64,000 nt of DNA. It comes from Corynebacterium sp. HMSC08A12 (GTDB lineage: Bacteria > Actinomycetota > Actinomycetes > Mycobacteriales > Mycobacteriaceae). The notes under the pieces are model-generated. The model was not told the DNA's origin. It was given only the letters and a program-made list of their open reading frames with translations, and did no database searches. This document shows, piece by piece, positions 30,420-40,522 of the stretch. The stretch lies in assembly GCF_001807485.1 (NCBI RefSeq), contig NZ_KV789190.1, positions 134,089-198,088 of the forward strand, written 5' to 3'. How positions within the stretch are numbered: position 1 is the stretch's first letter; each line of letters opens with the position of its first letter. The position numbers and the translations under genes were made by a program.

Positions 30420-31340
30420 GTGGAAGAGCAAGCAGTGGAACTTCCCTACCCGGCACAGCTGACCGATCCCACCCGCATCCGCGCAGCGTATCTGCGCATG
30501 GCGAAGGTCGCGTTGGAGGAGGACTTCGGCGACGGCGCGGACGTCAGCACCCTGGCGACCGTACCCGCCGACGCTACCGGCACGAAGGTCATGCGCGCCC
30601 GCCAGGCCGGTGTGATCAGCGGGCTGGATGCGCTGGCCATCGTCGCGGAGGTCGCGGACGAGCGGCACGTGGAGCTCGTCCCGCTGGTCGCTGACGGTGA
30701 CCGCGTGGAGGCCGGGGACGAGGTTGCCCGGGTGGAGGGCAAGATCCAGCACATCCTCATGCTCGAGCGCACTCTGCTGAACATCCTGAGCCACGCCTCC
30801 GGCATCGCCACGCAGACCCGCGCGTGGGTCGATGCGGTCGAGGCCACGGCCACCAGCCCGCGCGGCTGCAAGGTCCGCGATTCCCGCAAGACCCTGCCCG
30901 GCATGCGCATGCTGGAAAAACGCGCGATCGTCCACGGTGGTGGCTACCCGCACCGCTACAACCTGGGCGACCAGGTGATGGTCAAGGACAACCACGTGGA
31001 GCTCTCGAATGCAGCCGAGGCGTATGCCCGGGTGCGGGAGTTCTTGGGGGAGGACGCCACCACGTGGGTAGAGGTCGAGGTGGATACCCTGGATCAGCTC
31101 TCCGACCTGCTGGCGGAGGGCAAGGCTCGCCCGCCGCAGGTGCTGCTGGATAACTTCACGGTGGAGGACACGCGCAAGGCCGTGGAGCTGCGCGACCAGC
31201 TGGCTCCGCAGGTGCTGTTGGAATCCTCCGGCGGGCTCACTCTGGACGTCGCCGGGGACTACGCCGCCGCGGGCGTGGAGTCCGTGGCCGTGGGCGGGTT
31301 GACCCACAGCGTGCGGGCGCTGGACATCGGCCTGGACTAG
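30420..31340 (+). CDS. nadC: Nicotinate-nucleotide pyrophosphorylase (carboxylating)
   Basis: Quinolinate phosphoribosyltransferase, converting quinolinate and PRPP to NaMN. The 306-residue protein has LEEDFGDGADVST near the start. The catalytic region contains KVRDSRKTLPGMRMLEKRA, HGGGYPHRYNLGD and MVKDNH. SSGGLTLD and VGGLTHS bind phosphate. The GTG start lies 2 nt after nadA, so they are co-transcribed. No nadS-type cysteine desulfurase gene follows; the next gene is convergent. Confidence 0.95.
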   Translation: MEEQAVELPYPAQLTDPTRIRAAYLRMAKVALEEDFGDGADVSTLATVPADATGTKVMRARQAGVISGLDALAIVAEVADERHVELVPLVADGDRVEAGDEVARVEGKIQHILMLERTLLNILSHASGIATQTRAWVDAVEATATSPRGCKVRDSRKTLPGMRMLEKRAIVHGGGYPHRYNLGDQVMVKDNHVELSNAAEAYARVREFLGEDATTWVEVEVDTLDQLSDLLAEGKARPPQVLLDNFTVEDTRKAVELRDQLAPQVLLESSGGLTLDVAGDYAAAGVESVAVGGLTHSVRALDIGLD

Positions 31341-31352
31341 GGTCCTGGCTTT

Positions 31353-32609
31353 TTAGGCTTCCCAGCGTTCCAGCGCCGCCCGTCGGCGCTCGTCGAGTTC
31401 TGCGGCTATTTCCGCGTAGCCCAGCTCCGCGGCGGCGACCAGCGCCATGGAATAGCCGCCGATGGTGCGCTCGTCGTCGGCGCTGAACTCCGACCACTCC
31501 GCCACCAGGCGCGCGTTCGCCAGGGCTTCCTCAAAAAGTCCGCAGTTCAGGGCCGCCTCTGCCAGGGTGTAGCGCAGGTTCAGGATGGCGGGAGATAGGG
31601 GGCAGCCCTCCGTGGCGGCCAGCTCCGCGCTGGCGAGCTCCCAGGCCTCGCCCTCGCGCCCCTCGCCAAGCAGGGCCATCGCCGCCAGGCCTGCGCACTG
31701 CAGGGCGATGACCTCCGCGTCCAGCTTCCCGGCCAAGCGCACGCACTCCTTCCAGTGATCCGCCACGGCGGCCAGGGAGGAATCATCGCCGACGCTTTCG
31801 GTGGCGCGGAACATCTCGAAGTGCGCCAGCATGTCGTGCGCCTCGTAGAGGGAAACTATCTGCGCGTCTGTGTTGCCGCCCAGCAGAGAATCCTCCTCCA
31901 ACCGGTCGATCAGCGCCGTCACCCGGTCGTAGGCCTCCTCGCGCCGCCCGCGGAACCAGGCCTCCTGCGCGAACCACAGCTGGCGGTCGGCCGTGCTCGG
32001 GGGTTTCGAGCCGAACCTCCGCACGAGTTGGGCAAAGGTGTCGGCGAAGTCGAAGGCTGTGGCGTCATTATCAGCGTCATCAGAAGAACCAGAAAGATTC
32101 GTGGCCACAGCAAAGCCCGTCGTAGCGGCCGAGGTCAACCGCGCGGCGATCGACCTGGGCAGGTCGCGGTGGGTGATGTGCGGGGCCTCGGCGAGGGTGG
32201 GGGAATCCGGGTCCGGGCGAAAGTCGGCGAAGCCCTGGGCCAGCTGTGCCAACATTTCGCGCGGTGAATGCAGCTCGGCCAAGGTGCCGGGGCGCTCCTG
32301 AAGAGTCAGCGACTGGTGAGTCAGCAGCGCCAAAGCCTCCAGCGCTAGCGCGTGATCGTCGTTACTGCGCGCCCAAACCCGCAGATCTCGCAAGGCGGCG
32401 ATGGCCTCGTCGGCAAAACCCAGGTGATCCGCGGCGCTGGCCCGCATGCTGTAGAACTCGCCCATCAGCTCGTCCGGCACCTCGTCGGGAGTGGCCAGCC
32501 AGTACTGCCGGGCGAAGTCGCTGGCCAGGCGCCAACTCGTCGCCGCGGAAGCCCCCGATTGCGCGGCGGTGCGGCTGTCCCGGAGCAGTGAAAGGAGTGT
32601 CTGGGCCAT
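31353..32609 (-). CDS. Helical-repeat (TPR-like) protein of unknown function
   Basis: A 418-residue soluble, almost entirely alpha-helical Ala/Leu/Glu-rich protein with TPR-like spacing of A, L, G and Y residues. Examples are about 55-90 (LGFADEAIAALRDLRVWAR) and the C-terminal third (NLRYTLAEAALNCGLFEEALANA). No enzyme motif was found. ATG at 32609 is preferred over 32633, because TAAAGT lies 7 nt upstream and gives a leaderless promoter. It is divergent from hisD; homologues may be restricted to corynebacteria. Its role in this position is unknown. Confidence 0.6.
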   Translation of the reverse strand: MAQTLLSLLRDSRTAAQSGASAATSWRLASDFARQYWLATPDEVPDELMGEFYSMRASAADHLGFADEAIAALRDLRVWARSNDDHALALEALALLTHQSLTLQERPGTLAELHSPREMLAQLAQGFADFRPDPDSPTLAEAPHITHRDLPRSIAARLTSAATTGFAVATNLSGSSDDADNDATAFDFADTFAQLVRRFGSKPPSTADRQLWFAQEAWFRGRREEAYDRVTALIDRLEEDSLLGGNTDAQIVSLYEAHDMLAHFEMFRATESVGDDSSLAAVADHWKECVRLAGKLDAEVIALQCAGLAAMALLGEGREGEAWELASAELAATEGCPLSPAILNLRYTLAEAALNCGLFEEALANARLVAEWSEFSADDERTIGGYSMALVAAAELGYAEIAAELDERRRAALERWEA

Positions 32610-32616
32610 GGCGTAA

Positions 32617-32622
32617 ACTTTA
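32617..32622 (-). promoter_or_regulatory. Candidate -10 box of the helical-repeat gene
   Basis: TAAAGT on the minus strand, 7 nt before the ATG at 32609. The 63-bp divergent gap also carries CATAAT (32641-32646) and AAGGAAG (32655-32661) for hisD. Confidence 0.35.
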
Positions 32623-32672
32623 GCCGAGTACATAACCGCACATAATCATTCAGTAAGGAAGCTGCGTACACG

Positions 32673-34025
32673 ATGACTAGCGCCCAGCTGGACTTTAGCC
32701 GGATCGATCTGCGGGGTCAGGCCCCGACTACCGCCGAGCTGCGCCATCGGCTGCCGCGCGGTGGCACGGACGTGGACTCGGTGATCCCCACCGTCGCACC
32801 GATCGTCGACCAGGTGCGCGAGGGCGGGGCACGCGCGGCGCTGGAGATCGGGCAGCGCTTCGATGGCGTGACCCCGGATTCGGTGCGGGTTCCTGCCGAG
32901 GTTATTGACGCCGCCGTGGGGACTTTGGCCGCAGATGTCATCGCTGCACTCGAAGAGGCCATCAAGCGGGTGCGTGCATTCCACTCCGCCATCCGGCCCG
33001 AAGATACGCAGGTGGAGGTCGCGCCGGGCGGCATTGTGACCGAGCGCTTCATCCCCGTACAGCGCGTAGGCCTGTACGCGCCGGGCGGCAACGCGGTGTA
33101 CCCGTCGAGCGTGATCATGAACGTCGTGCCGGCCCAGGAGGCCGGGGTGGAGTCCCTCGTGGTGGCCTCCCCGCCGCAGGAGGGCGGCTGGCCGCACCCG
33201 ACCGTGCTGGCGGCCTGCAAGCTGCTGGGCGTGGACGAGGTCTGGGCCGTCGGTGGTGCGCAGGCCGTGGCGCTGCTCGCGCACGGCTCCGCGGCAGAAG
33301 GCGGCGAGGAGCTGGAGCCGGTGGATATGGTGACCGGCCCGGGCAACATCTTCGTCACCGCTGCCAAGCGGCTGTGCCGCTCTGTGGTGGGCATCGACTC
33401 CGAGGCGGGCCCGACAGAGATCGCCGTGCTGGCCGACGAGAGCGCCAACGCGGTGGAGATCGCCTACGACCTGATTAGTCAGGCGGAGCACGACACGATG
33501 GCGGCCTCCGTGCTGATTACGGACAGCGAGAAGCTGGCCGACGAGGTTGTGGCGGAGATGAACGAGCGCTACCACATCACCGAAAACTCCGAGCGCGTCG
33601 CCGAGGCCTTGAGCGGACAGCAGTCCGGAGTGGTGCTCGTGGACGACATCGCCGCGGGCATCCGCGCGGCGAACGCCTATGGCGCCGAGCACCTGGAGAT
33701 CCACACCGAGGACGCCCACGGGGTAGCAGCGCAGATCACCAACGCCGGCGCGATCTTCATCGGCCGCTTCAGCCCGGTACCGCTGGGAGACTATGCCGCT
33801 GGCTCCAACCACGTGTTGCCGACCTCCGGGACGGCGCGGCACTCCTCGGGGCTGTCCACGCTGACTTTCCTGAAGTCCGTGCACGTCATCGACTACAACG
33901 AGGAAGGCCTGCGGGGCGTGGCCGACACGGTAATCACCCTGTCGAAGTCCGAGGGGCTGCCCGCCCACGGTGAAGCCATCAGTGCACGCACCAGCACCGC
34001 AAACACCAACGGAACGGAGGTCTAG
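32673..34025 (+). CDS. hisD: Histidinol dehydrogenase
   Basis: Two-step NAD-dependent oxidation of L-histidinol to histidine, the last pathway step; a Zn enzyme. The 450-residue protein shows [50 protein letters not shown] and [19 protein letters not shown] (catalytic Glu/His and metal ligands). AAGGAAG lies 11 nt before the ATG. It is the first gene of hisDCB, with hisC 3 nt downstream. No leader peptide or histidine attenuator is visible in the 63 nt upstream. Confidence 0.96.
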   Translation: MTSAQLDFSRIDLRGQAPTTAELRHRLPRGGTDVDSVIPTVAPIVDQVREGGARAALEIGQRFDGVTPDSVRVPAEVIDAAVGTLAADVIAALEEAIKRVRAFHSAIRPEDTQVEVAPGGIVTERFIPVQRVGLYAPGGNAVYPSSVIMNVVPAQEAGVESLVVASPPQEGGWPHPTVLAACKLLGVDEVWAVGGAQAVALLAHGSAAEGGEELEPVDMVTGPGNIFVTAAKRLCRSVVGIDSEAGPTEIAVLADESANAVEIAYDLISQAEHDTMAASVLITDSEKLADEVVAEMNERYHITENSERVAEALSGQQSGVVLVDDIAAGIRAANAYGAEHLEIHTEDAHGVAAQITNAGAIFIGRFSPVPLGDYAAGSNHVLPTSGTARHSSGLSTLTFLKSVHVIDYNEEGLRGVADTVITLSKSEGLPAHGEAISARTSTANTNGTEV

Positions 34026-34028
34026 ACC

Positions 34029-35150
34029 ATGGCCGAGCAGAACAACCAGATCTCCCTGGCCGACCTGCCACTGCGCGAGGAGCTGCGCGGCAAGTCCGCC
34101 TACGGAGCCCCGCAGCTTTCCGTAGCCAACCAGCTGAACACCAACGAGAACCCCTACCCGCCGTCGCCGGAGATTGTCGAGGGCATCGCCCGCCGCGTGG
34201 CGGAGCTGGGCAAGCAGCTGAACCGTTATCCCGACCGCGACGCAGTGGGGCTGCGCGAGGCCCTGGCGGCGTACGTTAGCCAGCAGACGGGTGTGGGCGT
34301 CACTAAAGAACAGGTATGGGCAGCCAACGGTTCCAACGAGGTATTGCAGCAGCTCCTGCAGGCTTTCGGTGGGCCCGGGCGCAGCGCGATGGGCTTCGTG
34401 CCGAGCTACTCCATGCACCCGATCCTGGCGGCGGGCACGCAGACGGAGTTTGTTACGGTCGAGCGCCGCGCCGAGAACCGCTTCGACATCGACGTGGACG
34501 AGGCACTCGCCGCCATCGACGAGCGCCAGCCGAACGTCATCTTTATTACGACGCCCAACAACCCCACGGGCAACAGCACACCGTTGGCCGACATCGAGCG
34601 GATCCTGCAGGCAGCCCCCGGCATTGTGATTGTGGACGAGGCCTACGCGGAGTTCTCCGACGAGCCGAGCGCGGTGGGGCTGCTGGAGCAGTACCCGACG
34701 AAGCTGGTGGTTTCCCGCACCATGTCCAAGGCCTTCGACTTCGCCGGCGGGCGGCTGGGCTACTTCGTGGCCCACCCGGCGTTTATCGAGGCCGTGATGC
34801 TGGTGCGCCTGCCGTACCACCTGGCGACCCTGTCGCAGGCAGCGGCGGAAGTGGCGCTGGAACACTCCGCGGCCACGCTGCAGACGGTGGCGAAACTGCG
34901 CCAGGAGCGCGACCGAGTGGTTGCCCGCCTGCGCGAGCTGGGCTACGACGTGATCGACTCGCACTCGAACTTCGTGTTCTTTGGCGGCTTTGCCCACGTC
35001 GGCGATTCGGCCGCGGTGTGGCAGCGATTCCTGGACCAAGAGGTGCTGATCCGCGACGTCGGTGTGGCAGGCTGGCTGCGCGCGACGATTGGACTGCCGG
35101 AGGAAAACGATGCGTTTCTTGCCGCCGCCGCCAAGATGATGGACGATTAG
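34029..35150 (+). CDS. hisC: Histidinol-phosphate aminotransferase
   Basis: PLP-dependent transamination of imidazoleacetol phosphate. The 373-residue fold-type I aminotransferase has [41 protein letters not shown], and [17 protein letters not shown] with the PLP lysine. It begins 3 nt after hisD with an AACGGAGG-type ribosome-binding site at the end of hisD. hisB follows after 66 nt. Confidence 0.95.
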
Positions 35151-35216
35151 ACACATTAGACAGACGTTTCAAGAGCTTTTAGAGAACGAGACCAGAGAGG
35201 TAGGTGCAAAGCCACC

Positions 35217-35831
35217 GTGGCCACGAACCCCACCCCGCGCATCGGGAAGGCCCAGCGCGCCACCAAAGAATCAGACATCCAGGTCGAGTGGAACCTGGAC
35301 GGAACCGGCAAGACCGACATCGATACGGGAGTGCCGTTCTTCGACCACATGCTGACCGCCCTCGGCGCGCACGGTTCCTTCGACCTGAAGGTGCACGCCC
35401 GCGGCGACGTGGAGATCGACGCGCACCACACCGTCGAGGACACCGCCATCGTCATGGGGCAGGCCCTGGCGCAGGCGTTGGGCGACAAGGCGGGGATCCG
35501 CCGCTTCGGCGATGCTTTCATCCCGATGGACGAGACGCTGGCGCACGCTGCTGTGGACGTGTCTGGCCGCCCGTACTACGTGGGCGTGGGGGAGCCTGAG
35601 CAGATGCTCAGCGCGGTGATCGGTGGGCACTACGCCACCGTCATCAACCAGCACTTCTTTGAGACCCTGGCGCTGAACTCGCGCATTGCCCTGCACGTGC
35701 GCTGCCTGTACGGCCGCGACCCGCACCACATCACCGAGGCGGAGTTTAAGGCCGTGGCCCGCGCGCTGCGCGCCGCCGTGGAGGACGACCCGCGCGTGGG
35801 CGGGGTTCCGTCGACCAAGGGAACACTGTAA
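35217..35831 (+). CDS. hisB: Imidazoleglycerol-phosphate dehydratase
   Basis: Dehydrates IGP to imidazoleacetol phosphate using two Mn sites. The 204-residue protein is the monofunctional actinobacterial type without an N-terminal phosphatase. Motifs are [24 protein letters not shown], and [18 protein letters not shown]. The start is GTG at 35217, since the conserved domain begins about ten residues in. AGGTAGG lies about 9 nt upstream. Its stop overlaps the ATG of the MFS gene by one base (TAATG). Confidence 0.94.
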   Translation: MATNPTPRIGKAQRATKESDIQVEWNLDGTGKTDIDTGVPFFDHMLTALGAHGSFDLKVHARGDVEIDAHHTVEDTAIVMGQALAQALGDKAGIRRFGDAFIPMDETLAHAAVDVSGRPYYVGVGEPEQMLSAVIGGHYATVINQHFFETLALNSRIALHVRCLYGRDPHHITEAEFKAVARALRAAVEDDPRVGGVPSTKGTL

Positions 35832-37180
35832 TGGCGCGCCCGAAGGCGCTGACCATTGAAGAACTAGAAAAGATCGATTCCGTGTGGAAGGCCCCCGGCC
35901 TTATCGCCACACTGGTGTCGGTCTTCTGTGCGTTCGGTGGCTGGGCGCTACTCCTGCCGGTCATCCCCCTGGCCGTGATCGATGGGGGCGGAACCGATAG
36001 CGTGGCGGGCCTGTCCACGGGCGTGTTCATGGCCGCCACCGTGCTGACGCAGGCCTTCACCCCGCGCCTCCTGCGCGCCGTGGGCTATGCGCCCGTGATG
36101 CTGGGTGCCGCGCTGCTGCTGGGCTTCCCGGCATTGGCGTATGTGGCCGACATGTCCGCGGTGACGGTGCTGGCCATCGCCGCCGTGCGCGGCGTGGGCT
36201 TCGGTGCGGTGACGGTGACGGAGGCCGCGCTGATTGCGGAGCTGGTGCCGCCGCGCCTGGTGGGGCGCTCCTCTGGCGTGTTCGGCGCGACGGTGGGTGT
36301 GACACAGCTGATTAGCTTCCCGCTGGGTATGTGGCTCTACGGCAGCTTCGGCCTGGTCGGAGTGTGCTCGGCCGCGGCGCTGTACTCGGCCGTGGGTGCC
36401 CTGGCTGCGCTGCAGCTGCCGAAGGTCGAGCGCGAGAACTCGCCCGGTGTGGCCGCCGATATTCCCGACAATGCAACCTCGCAGACGGACTACACGCCGG
36501 AGGCGCCGCGCGTGGCCACGTGGAAGCTGGCCACCGTGCCGGGGCTTTCCATCGGTGCGGCCGCCGTGGGCTTCGCCGGGTTCAGCACGTTCCTGGCGCC
36601 CGCCGCCGGCGAGATCGACGTGGCAGTGGCCGCCACCATCTCCGGCTTGGCGCTGAGCGTGGTGGGCTTGATGCAGATCGGCTCCCGCCTGTTCAGCGGT
36701 TGGTACGCCGACCGCGTGGGCGAGCCGGGTCGCCTGAACGCGCTGGGCCTGGTGCTGTGCGTGGTGGGACTGGCCTCCGCGGCGATCATGCTGGCCGTGC
36801 ACCCCACGGGCGGGGTGTTGCTGCTCTGGTCGCTGCTGTCGGCTGCGTTCTTCGGCGCGGGCTTCGGCATCAACCAGACCGAGGCGCTGCTGATGCTCTT
36901 TGACCGCCTGCCCAGGGCCGAGTCCGCCAAGGCATCGGCGCTGTGGAATATGACCTTCGACGGGGGCACCGGTGTGGGCGCGATCCTGCTGGGCTTTGTG
37001 GCCGGTGCGCTGACCTACCAGGGGGCCTTCATCACCGCCGGGGTGGTCGCCGCGTTTGGTTTCGTTGTGGCTATCCTCGACCGGATTGTGGGGCGTCACC
37101 GCGTCGCCGAGTACGGCAATGTGCGCGAAACATTGCGTCGAGTCCGACGGCGTGAACTGCGCTCCGGTAAGTCCGGCTAG
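35831..37180 (+). CDS. MFS transporter embedded in the his operon
   Basis: A 449-residue protein with about twelve transmembrane helices and a central cytosolic loop (about 200-225). The MFS-type motif GWYADRVGEPGRLNALG is around residues 290-306. The cytosolic C-terminal tail is basic. It is translationally coupled to hisB (TAATG) and followed by hisH after 11 nt. Corynebacteria commonly carry a transporter at this place in the his genes, which suggests export or uptake of histidine or a related metabolite. The substrate is not known. Confidence 0.8.
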   Translation: MARPKALTIEELEKIDSVWKAPGLIATLVSVFCAFGGWALLLPVIPLAVIDGGGTDSVAGLSTGVFMAATVLTQAFTPRLLRAVGYAPVMLGAALLLGFPALAYVADMSAVTVLAIAAVRGVGFGAVTVTEAALIAELVPPRLVGRSSGVFGATVGVTQLISFPLGMWLYGSFGLVGVCSAAALYSAVGALAALQLPKVERENSPGVAADIPDNATSQTDYTPEAPRVATWKLATVPGLSIGAAAVGFAGFSTFLAPAAGEIDVAVAATISGLALSVVGLMQIGSRLFSGWYADRVGEPGRLNALGLVLCVVGLASAAIMLAVHPTGGVLLLWSLLSAAFFGAGFGINQTEALLMLFDRLPRAESAKASALWNMTFDGGTGVGAILLGFVAGALTYQGAFITAGVVAAFGFVVAILDRIVGRHRVAEYGNVRETLRRVRRRELRSGKSG

Positions 37181-37191
37181 GATAACCAGTT

Positions 37192-37920
37192 ATGAATTCT
37201 TCTCTTTCTTCTCGACGCCCACATGTCGCCCTCCTGGACTACGGCAGCGGAAACGTACGCTCCGCCCAGCGAGCGGTTGAAAGGGCAGGCGCCGAGGTCG
37301 AGGTGACCCGCGACCCGGAGGCGGTACAGCGGGCCGACGGGCTGCTAGTGCCGGGTGTGGGAGCCTACAGTGCGTGCATGAAGCAGCTGCACAGCGTGTA
37401 TGGGGACCGTCTGATCGGTCAGCGACTGGCGGGCGGGCGCCCGGTGCTGGGCATCTGCGTGGGAATGCAGATCCTCTTCGACCGGGGAGTGGAGTTCGCG
37501 GAAGGCACGGGAGAAGCTGGCGCGGGGGAGGCAGCCTTTACGGAGGGCATGGGCGAGTGGCCCGGCACCGTGGAGAAGCTGGATGCCGATGTGCTGCCGC
37601 ACATGGGATGGAACACCGTGGGGGTCGGCGATGGTTCGTCGGCCAGCGCGCTGGGCAAGCCAGCTGCCGAACCGACGAAGATGTTCGCCGGGATCAAGGA
37701 GTCCGAGCGTTTCTACTTCGTCCACTCCTATGGTGTGCAGGAGTGGGAGCTGTTGACCGACGGGCGTACCGAGCCGCCACTGGTGCACTGGGCGACCCAC
37801 GGCCGCAGCCGCTTCGTCGCAGCCGTGGAAAATGGCCCGCTGTGGGCCACGCAGTTCCACCCCGAGAAGTCCGGCGATGCGGGGCTAAAGCTACTGCAGA
37901 ACTGGGTGGACACGCTCTAG
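37192..37920 (+). CDS. hisH: Imidazole glycerol phosphate synthase, glutaminase subunit
   Basis: Class I glutamine amidotransferase that feeds ammonia to HisF. The 242-residue protein has [27 protein letters not shown], the nucleophile Cys in VLGICVGMQ, and the His-Glu pair in [12 protein letters not shown]. An insertion of about 25 residues ([21 protein letters not shown] in part, around 105-125) makes it longer than the usual 200-210 residues. It lies 11 nt after the transporter gene and 69 nt before hisA. Confidence 0.94.
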   Translation: MNSSLSSRRPHVALLDYGSGNVRSAQRAVERAGAEVEVTRDPEAVQRADGLLVPGVGAYSACMKQLHSVYGDRLIGQRLAGGRPVLGICVGMQILFDRGVEFAEGTGEAGAGEAAFTEGMGEWPGTVEKLDADVLPHMGWNTVGVGDGSSASALGKPAAEPTKMFAGIKESERFYFVHSYGVQEWELLTDGRTEPPLVHWATHGRSRFVAAVENGPLWATQFHPEKSGDAGLKLLQNWVDTL

Positions 37921-37976
37921 CTCTAGAAATAGCACTAGTTTTCATTGATTTAATCGTCGCCGACCTCGATACACGT

Positions 37977-37982
37977 TAGGAT
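37977..37982 (+). promoter_or_regulatory. Candidate internal -10 box before hisA
   Basis: TAGGAT ends 7 nt before the hisA ATG at 37990, in the 69-bp gap after hisH. It would allow leaderless transcription of hisA-impA-hisF-hisI. No clear -35 is seen. Confidence 0.3.
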
Positions 37983-37989
37983 TCTCCCT

Positions 37990-38766
37990 ATGGCTTCTAC
38001 TGATAATTCCCGTGCTCTGACCCTGCTTCCCGCCGTCGACGTAGCCGACGGCCAGGCCGTCCGCCTAGTACAGGGCGCGGCGGGCACGGAAACCAGCTAC
38101 GGAGCACCGATCGAGGCCGCCCTGGCCTGGCAGAACGCGGGCGCGGAGTGGATCCACCTGGTGGACCTCGACGCAGCCTTCGGCCGGGGCAGCAACTTCG
38201 AGCTGCTGAAGGAGGTCACCGGCCAGCTGGACGTGAACGTGGAGCTGTCCGGCGGCATCCGCGACGACGAGTCGCTGGAGCGCGCTCTGTCCACCGGCTG
38301 CCGCCGCGTGAACATCGGCACCGCTGCGCTGGAGGATCCGGACTGGTGCGAGTCCGTCATCTCCCGCTACGGCGACAAGGTGGCCATCGGCCTGGACACC
38401 CGCGAGGTCGACGGCGAGTGGCGCCTGCGCGGCCGCGGCTGGACCTCCGACGGCGGCGAGCTGTGGGAGGTACTGGAGCGCCTGGATTCCCAAGGGGTTT
38501 CCCGCCTGGTGGTCACCGACGTCAGCCGCGACGGCATGCTAAACGGCCCGAACATCGACCTGCTGCGTGAGGTGGCTGCTGCCACCGACGCGCCGGTAGT
38601 GGCCTCCGGTGGCATCTCCAGCCTGGACGACATCCGCGCGCTGGCGGCTGTGGTGCACGAGGGCGTGGACTCCGCGATCGTGGGCAAGGCACTGTACGCG
38701 GGCAAGTTCACCCTGGAGGAGGCCCTGGAAGCGGCCCGGGAAACGGCAAGGGGGAGCGACAACTAA
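37990..38766 (+). CDS. hisA: ProFAR isomerase HisA, with residues of bifunctional PriA (HisA/TrpF)
   Basis: A 258-residue TIM-barrel Amadori isomerase. Compared from memory with mycobacterial PriA, all key positions are present with a +6 offset. These are Asp17, Arg25, Ser87, Asp136, Arg149 and Trp151 in RGRGW, Thr176, and Asp181 in VSRDG. PriA acts on both ProFAR (histidine) and PRA (tryptophan). No trpF is in the window and trpC is unfused, consistent with dual function, though a trpF elsewhere is not excluded. The stop overlaps the ATG of impA by one base. Confidence 0.9.
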   Translation: MASTDNSRALTLLPAVDVADGQAVRLVQGAAGTETSYGAPIEAALAWQNAGAEWIHLVDLDAAFGRGSNFELLKEVTGQLDVNVELSGGIRDDESLERALSTGCRRVNIGTAALEDPDWCESVISRYGDKVAIGLDTREVDGEWRLRGRGWTSDGGELWEVLERLDSQGVSRLVVTDVSRDGMLNGPNIDLLREVAAATDAPVVASGGISSLDDIRALAAVVHEGVDSAIVGKALYAGKFTLEEALEAARETARGSDN

Positions 38767-39743
38767 TGACAGCCTTCCACGGACTGTCCCCGGAGGAACT
38801 GGATACCCGCTCGCTGCTGGCCATCGCCGAGGCGGCGGTGGACGAGGCCGAGACGACGTTTACCGCCGCCGTCGGCGCGGAGCCGGAGGTAATCAAGTCC
38901 CCCGGCGACTTCGCCACCGAGGCGGACCTGAGTGTCGAACGCCAGCTGCGCACGCTGCTGACGCAATACACCGGCCTGCCCGTGCACGGCGAGGAGTTCG
39001 GCACGGTGCGCCCCGGCGAGATCCCGGGGGAGAACATCACCGAGCCGAACCCTAATGACGCGATGGCGGACGGCCTGGACGGCCCGCGCCGCAAGTCGCT
39101 CGAAGCCGGGGACCAGGAACTGCCGGAGACCTTCTGGGTCGTGGACCCCATCGACGGCACAGCCAACTACGCGGTGGGCAATCCTTTTGCCTGCATTCTC
39201 GTTTCTTTGGTGCACCAGGGGCAGACCATGGTCTCCGTCACCGAGATGCCGCTACTGGGCAAGCGCATCACCGCCCGTCGCGGTGAGGGGCTGCTGGTGG
39301 ACGGCCACCCGGCCCGCGCCATGCCGCCGTCGGATCCGGGAGTGACGCAGATCAGCTTCGGCTCCATCCTGTCGCAGCGCCGCGGCAACCTGCCGATTTC
39401 CTATCGTCAGGACATGCTGAACGAGATCGGAAAGTCCTACCCGCGCATGCGCGTCACCGGCTCGGTGGGCATCGACCTGGCCTTCACCGCCGCCGGCGTG
39501 TTCGGCGGTACGGTCACCTTCAGCCCGAACCTGTGGGACAACGCGGCGGGCATCCTCGCAGTGGAGGAAAACGGTGGCGTTGCCACCGACTTCGCGGGCA
39601 ACCCGTGGCGCCCGGGCGTTTCCGGCCTGGTCGCAGGCGAGCCGGAGGTGCACGCCACCATCCTCCAGCACATTCAGGCCGTGCCGATCGGCACGGCCGC
39701 CCGCAACGCCCAGGAGATCCGCGACCGAGGGGGCATCCGATGA
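38766..39743 (+). CDS. impA: Inositol-monophosphatase-family phosphatase in the his operon
   Basis: A 325-residue Mg-dependent phosphatase of the IMPase/FBPase fold. Motifs are [33 protein letters not shown] (metal-binding DPIDGT) and [17 protein letters not shown]. It is longer than typical 260-residue family members, with an extra loop at about 85-115. It lies between hisA and hisF as in other corynebacteria and mycobacteria. Histidinol-phosphate phosphatase activity is possible but unproven; in C. glutamicum the dedicated enzyme is encoded elsewhere. It overlaps hisF by ATGA. Confidence 0.88.
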   Translation: MTAFHGLSPEELDTRSLLAIAEAAVDEAETTFTAAVGAEPEVIKSPGDFATEADLSVERQLRTLLTQYTGLPVHGEEFGTVRPGEIPGENITEPNPNDAMADGLDGPRRKSLEAGDQELPETFWVVDPIDGTANYAVGNPFACILVSLVHQGQTMVSVTEMPLLGKRITARRGEGLLVDGHPARAMPPSDPGVTQISFGSILSQRRGNLPISYRQDMLNEIGKSYPRMRVTGSVGIDLAFTAAGVFGGTVTFSPNLWDNAAGILAVEENGGVATDFAGNPWRPGVSGLVAGEPEVHATILQHIQAVPIGTAARNAQEIRDRGGIR

Positions 39744-40522
39744 GTGTTACCGTGCGCGTTATCCCGTGCCTGGACGTGGACAACGGCCGCGTCGTCAAGG
39801 GCGTGAACTTCGAGGGCCTGCGCGATGCTGGAGACCCCGTCGAGCTGGCCAAGCGCTACGACGCGCTGGGCGCCGACGAGCTGACTTTCCTGGACGTATC
39901 CGCCTCCAAGGACGGGCGCGGCACCATGCTGGACGTCGTACGCCACACCGCCGACCAGGTGTTCATCCCGCTGACCGTCGGCGGGGGAGTGCGCAGCGAG
40001 GAGGACGTAGACGCCTTGCTGCGCGCCGGCGCGGACAAAGTCAGCGTCAATTCCTCGGCTGTCGCCCGCCCCGAGCTGCTGCGCGAACTTTCCCAACGCT
40101 TCGGCGCGCAGTGCATCGTCCTGTCCGTGGACGCCCGCCGCGTGAAAGACCCCGCGGAGGCGGACAAGTACCCCTCCGGCTTTGAGGTCACCACCCACGG
40201 CGGCACCAAATCCGCCGGGCTGGATGCCATCGAGTGGGCCCGCAAGGGCGAGGAGCTGGGCGTGGGGGAGATCCTGCTGAACTCCATGGACGGCGACGGC
40301 ACCAAGGCCGGCTTCGACATCGAGATGCTGCAGGCCGTGCGCAAGGCCGTCTCTATCCCCGTCATCGCCTCCGGCGGCGCGGGCGCCCCGGAGCACTTCC
40401 CGCCCGCCGTGGAGGCCGGCGCGGATGCCGTGCTGGCGGCCTCCATCTTCCACTTCGGCGAGGTCGAGATCCGCGAGGTCAAGCAGGCCCTGGCCGATGC
40501 GGGCTACGAGGTACGGCTGTGA
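39740..40522 (+). CDS. hisF: Imidazole glycerol phosphate synthase, cyclase subunit
   Basis: Forms IGP and AICAR from PRFAR using ammonia from HisH. The 260-residue TIM barrel has the catalytic Asp in [13 protein letters not shown] (near residue 11), [17 protein letters not shown] (second Asp), [16 protein letters not shown] and [13 protein letters not shown]. It starts at the ATG overlapping the impA stop and ends overlapping the GTG of hisI. Confidence 0.95.
   Translation: MSVTVRVIPCLDVDNGRVVKGVNFEGLRDAGDPVELAKRYDALGADELTFLDVSASKDGRGTMLDVVRHTADQVFIPLTVGGGVRSEEDVDALLRAGADKVSVNSSAVARPELLRELSQRFGAQCIVLSVDARRVKDPAEADKYPSGFEVTTHGGTKSAGLDAIEWARKGEELGVGEILLNSMDGDGTKAGFDIEMLQAVRKAVSIPVIASGGAGAPEHFPPAVEAGADAVLAASIFHFGEVEIREVKQALADAGYEVRL

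Noticed and set aside
32646-35156. Very long open frame (over 800 codons) on the minus strand opposite hisD-hisC
   Set aside because: Caused by high-GC codon bias of the real plus-strand genes. The translation is His/Gly/Arg/Val-rich with no domain and no ribosome-binding site.
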